A DNA stretch of 5,267 nucleotides, from the NCBI GenBank assembly GCA_002382525.1, contig DFYA01000101.1:1-5267 (forward strand), given 5' to 3'. The translations under genes and the position numbers were made by a program. Origin of the DNA: Opitutaceae bacterium UBA4094 (GTDB lineage: Bacteria; Verrucomicrobiota; Verrucomicrobiia; Opitutales; Opitutaceae). Positions 3,919 through 5,267 of this stretch are shown here, one piece after another (the stretch's first letter is position 1; every line of letters begins with the position of its first letter). Under the pieces are notes generated by a model. The model worked only from the letters and a program-made list of their open reading frames with translations. It ran no database searches and was not told the DNA's origin.

Positions 3919-5267
3919 ATGCGCTTCACGCCCGCTCTCCTCGTTGCCACCGTTGTTTTCCCTTGGTGCGCCGCGGCCACTCCGCCCGCCCGTGACGCCG
4001 CCACCCTCTACGCTCAACTCTGCGCCAACTGCCACGGCGCCGATCTCGAAGGCGGCAAAACGAGCAGCCTCCTGGATGGGAAATGGAGCCACGCCCGCGA
4101 CGACGCCGGCCTCGCCCGCGTAATCCGCCAGGGCGTGCGCCGCGTCGGCATGCCCGGCTTCGCCGCGACTCTTAACGACGCCGAAACCCGGGCCCTCGTC
4201 GTTTACATCCGGGAGGCCTCCCAACGCCGCACCGCCCCCTCTGCACGCCACACCTACGAGCTGCCGGCCGAGCCCCAATCGAGCAAACACCACGCCTACC
4301 GCATTGAAAAGGTCGTGACCGATCTCGATGTCCCTTGGTCCCTCGCCTTCCTGCCCGACGGCACCCTCCTCTTCACCGAGCGCAACGGCCGCATCTCCTC
4401 CGCCGCGCCCGCCGCCCCCGGCGAACTCTGGACCGTTCAACCCATCGCCGACATCCCGCCCGTCTGGGTCCGCGACGAAGGCGGCCTCATGGCCCTCGCC
4501 GTCCACCCCGACTACGCCCACAACGGCTGGCTCTACCTCACCCTCAGCGACCCCGGCGAGAGCGACACCGGCAACACCAAACTCGTCCGCGGACGCATCC
4601 GCGACGGACGCTGGACCGACCAGGAAACCCTCCTCGAAGCCCCCCGCGCCTCCTACACCAGCCTCGGCGTCAACTTCGGCGGCCGCGTTGTATTCGCCGG
4701 CGAATACATCTACTTCTCCTTCGGCGAACGCGGCCACGTCGGCCAGGCCCAGGACCTCTCGCTTCCCAACGGCAAGATCCACCGCCTCCACGCTGATGGA
4801 CGCATTCCCGCCGACAACCCGTTCGTCAACACCCCCGGCGCCCTCCCCTCGATCTGGAGCTACGGCCATCGCAATCCCCAAGGCCTCGCCGTTCACCCCG
4901 CCACCGGCGAACTCTGGGAATCCGAACACGGCCCCCGCGGCGGCGACGAACTCAACTACATCCGCCGCGCGCGCAACTACGGCTGGCCACTCGTCACCCA
5001 CGGCGTGAATTACGACGGCACGTCGGTCTCGCCCCTCACCGAGAAAGAAGGCCTTGAACCGCCCGTCCGCCACTGGACGCCCTCCATCGCCGTGAGCCCC
5101 CTCCGCTTTTACTCCGGCGACGCCCTCCCGAAGTGGAAAAACCACCTCTTCCTCGGCACCCTCGCGCAACAGGAACTCCGCCGCTTCGAGGTCAAAGGCA
5201 ACCGCGTCATCGACGAAGAGATCATCCTCAAAAATCGCGGTCGTGTGCGCGACATAATCACCGGTCC
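3919..5267 (+). CDS. Exported cytochrome c-PQQ aldose sugar dehydrogenase fusion (partial)
   Basis: An exported oxidoreductase, open to the right edge (449 codons seen, no stop). Residues 1-20 form a Sec signal peptide (MR, a hydrophobic stretch, cleavage after CAAA). A small cytochrome c domain (about 26-100) has CANCH at 35-39 for covalent haem and Met78 in GMPGF as probable sixth ligand. From about 126 it is a soluble aldose sugar dehydrogenase (YliI/GSDH-type) PQQ beta-propeller: DVPWSLAFLPDG, EGGLMALAVHPDY, YGHRNPQGLAVHP (315-327) and SEHGPRGGDELNYI (335-348). Such enzymes oxidise aldoses and pass electrons on; the attached haem would be the built-in acceptor in the periplasm. Oddity: in VNFGGR (251-256) Asn252 stands where the family's catalytic His is expected. 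Family members usually end a few tens of residues after a motif like RVRDIITGP, so little is missing. ATG 3919 gives the cleaner signal peptide, with AGGA 11 bases upstream; ATG 3889 is the alternative. Sugar substrate unknown. Confidence 0.9.
   Translation, partial: MRFTPALLVATVVFPWCAAATPPARDAATLYAQLCANCHGADLEGGKTSSLLDGKWSHARDDAGLARVIRQGVRRVGMPGFAATLNDAETRALVVYIREASQRRTAPSARHTYELPAEPQSSKHHAYRIEKVVTDLDVPWSLAFLPDGTLLFTERNGRISSAAPAAPGELWTVQPIADIPPVWVRDEGGLMALAVHPDYAHNGWLYLTLSDPGESDTGNTKLVRGRIRDGRWTDQETLLEAPRASYTSLGVNFGGRVVFAGEYIYFSFGERGHVGQAQDLSLPNGKIHRLHADGRIPADNPFVNTPGALPSIWSYGHRNPQGLAVHPATGELWESEHGPRGGDELNYIRRARNYGWPLVTHGVNYDGTSVSPLTEKEGLEPPVRHWTPSIAVSPLRFYSGDALPKWKNHLFLGTLAQQELRRFEVKGNRVIDEEIILKNRGRVRDIITG

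Noticed and set aside
3757..5169. A 470-codon minus-strand open frame opposite the dehydrogenase gene
   Set aside because: It is rich in Gly, Ala, Val and Glu, has no recognisable motif, and lies wholly antisense to a gene with clear cytochrome c and PQQ-propeller motifs. Long antisense frames are expected in GC-rich DNA with C-ending codons.

Overview
The window is GC-rich bacterial DNA with strong G/C preference at third codon positions and dense coding. It holds two divergent transcription units, separated by an AT-richer intergenic region around 3667-3918. The combination of a periplasmic cytochrome c-PQQ sugar dehydrogenase fusion with a compact ACP-dehydratase / ketosynthase / glycosyltransferase operon would suit a Gram-negative such as a member of the Verrucomicrobia (Opitutaceae-like). 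That placement is an impression from gene style, not a demonstrated assignment.

Leftward unit (minus strand, read from about 3740 down to 1). The first gene (2740-3666) encodes an unusual two-domain protein: an N-terminal acyl carrier domain with the phosphopantetheine Ser, joined to a FabZ-type hotdog dehydratase and ending in a Pro/Ala-rich tail. After a 143-base gap comes a FabB/FabF-type beta-ketoacyl-ACP synthase (1319-2596) with an intact Cys-His-Lys-His active site. Then, 26 bases on, comes a GT-B family 4 glycosyltransferase (102-1292). A further reading frame starts just after it and runs off the left edge (1-95). Together these supply a carrier, a dehydratase and a condensing enzyme for acyl-chain elongation, plus a sugar transferase. 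This points to a dedicated acyl or polyene lipid, or a glycolipid or surface glycan carrying such a chain, rather than bulk fatty acid synthesis. No ketoreductase, thioesterase, acyltransferase or phosphopantetheinyl transferase is seen here; they would have to lie further left or elsewhere.

Rightward unit (plus strand, 3919 to the right edge). One gene encodes an exported protein with a signal peptide, a single-haem cytochrome c domain (CANCH) and a soluble aldose/glucose-sorbosone dehydrogenase-type PQQ beta-propeller. It is cut by the window edge only a few tens of residues before its expected end. The propeller has Asn where the family's catalytic His is expected. Its leader contains two interleaved 8-bp inverted repeats and a three-codon ORF (MPR-stop) whose stop overlaps an alternative start codon.

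No tRNA, rRNA, CRISPR array, insertion sequence or attachment site was recognised. The strongest candidates for something new are the ACP-dehydratase fusion with its neighbours, and the His-to-Asn change in the cytochrome-dehydrogenase fusion.
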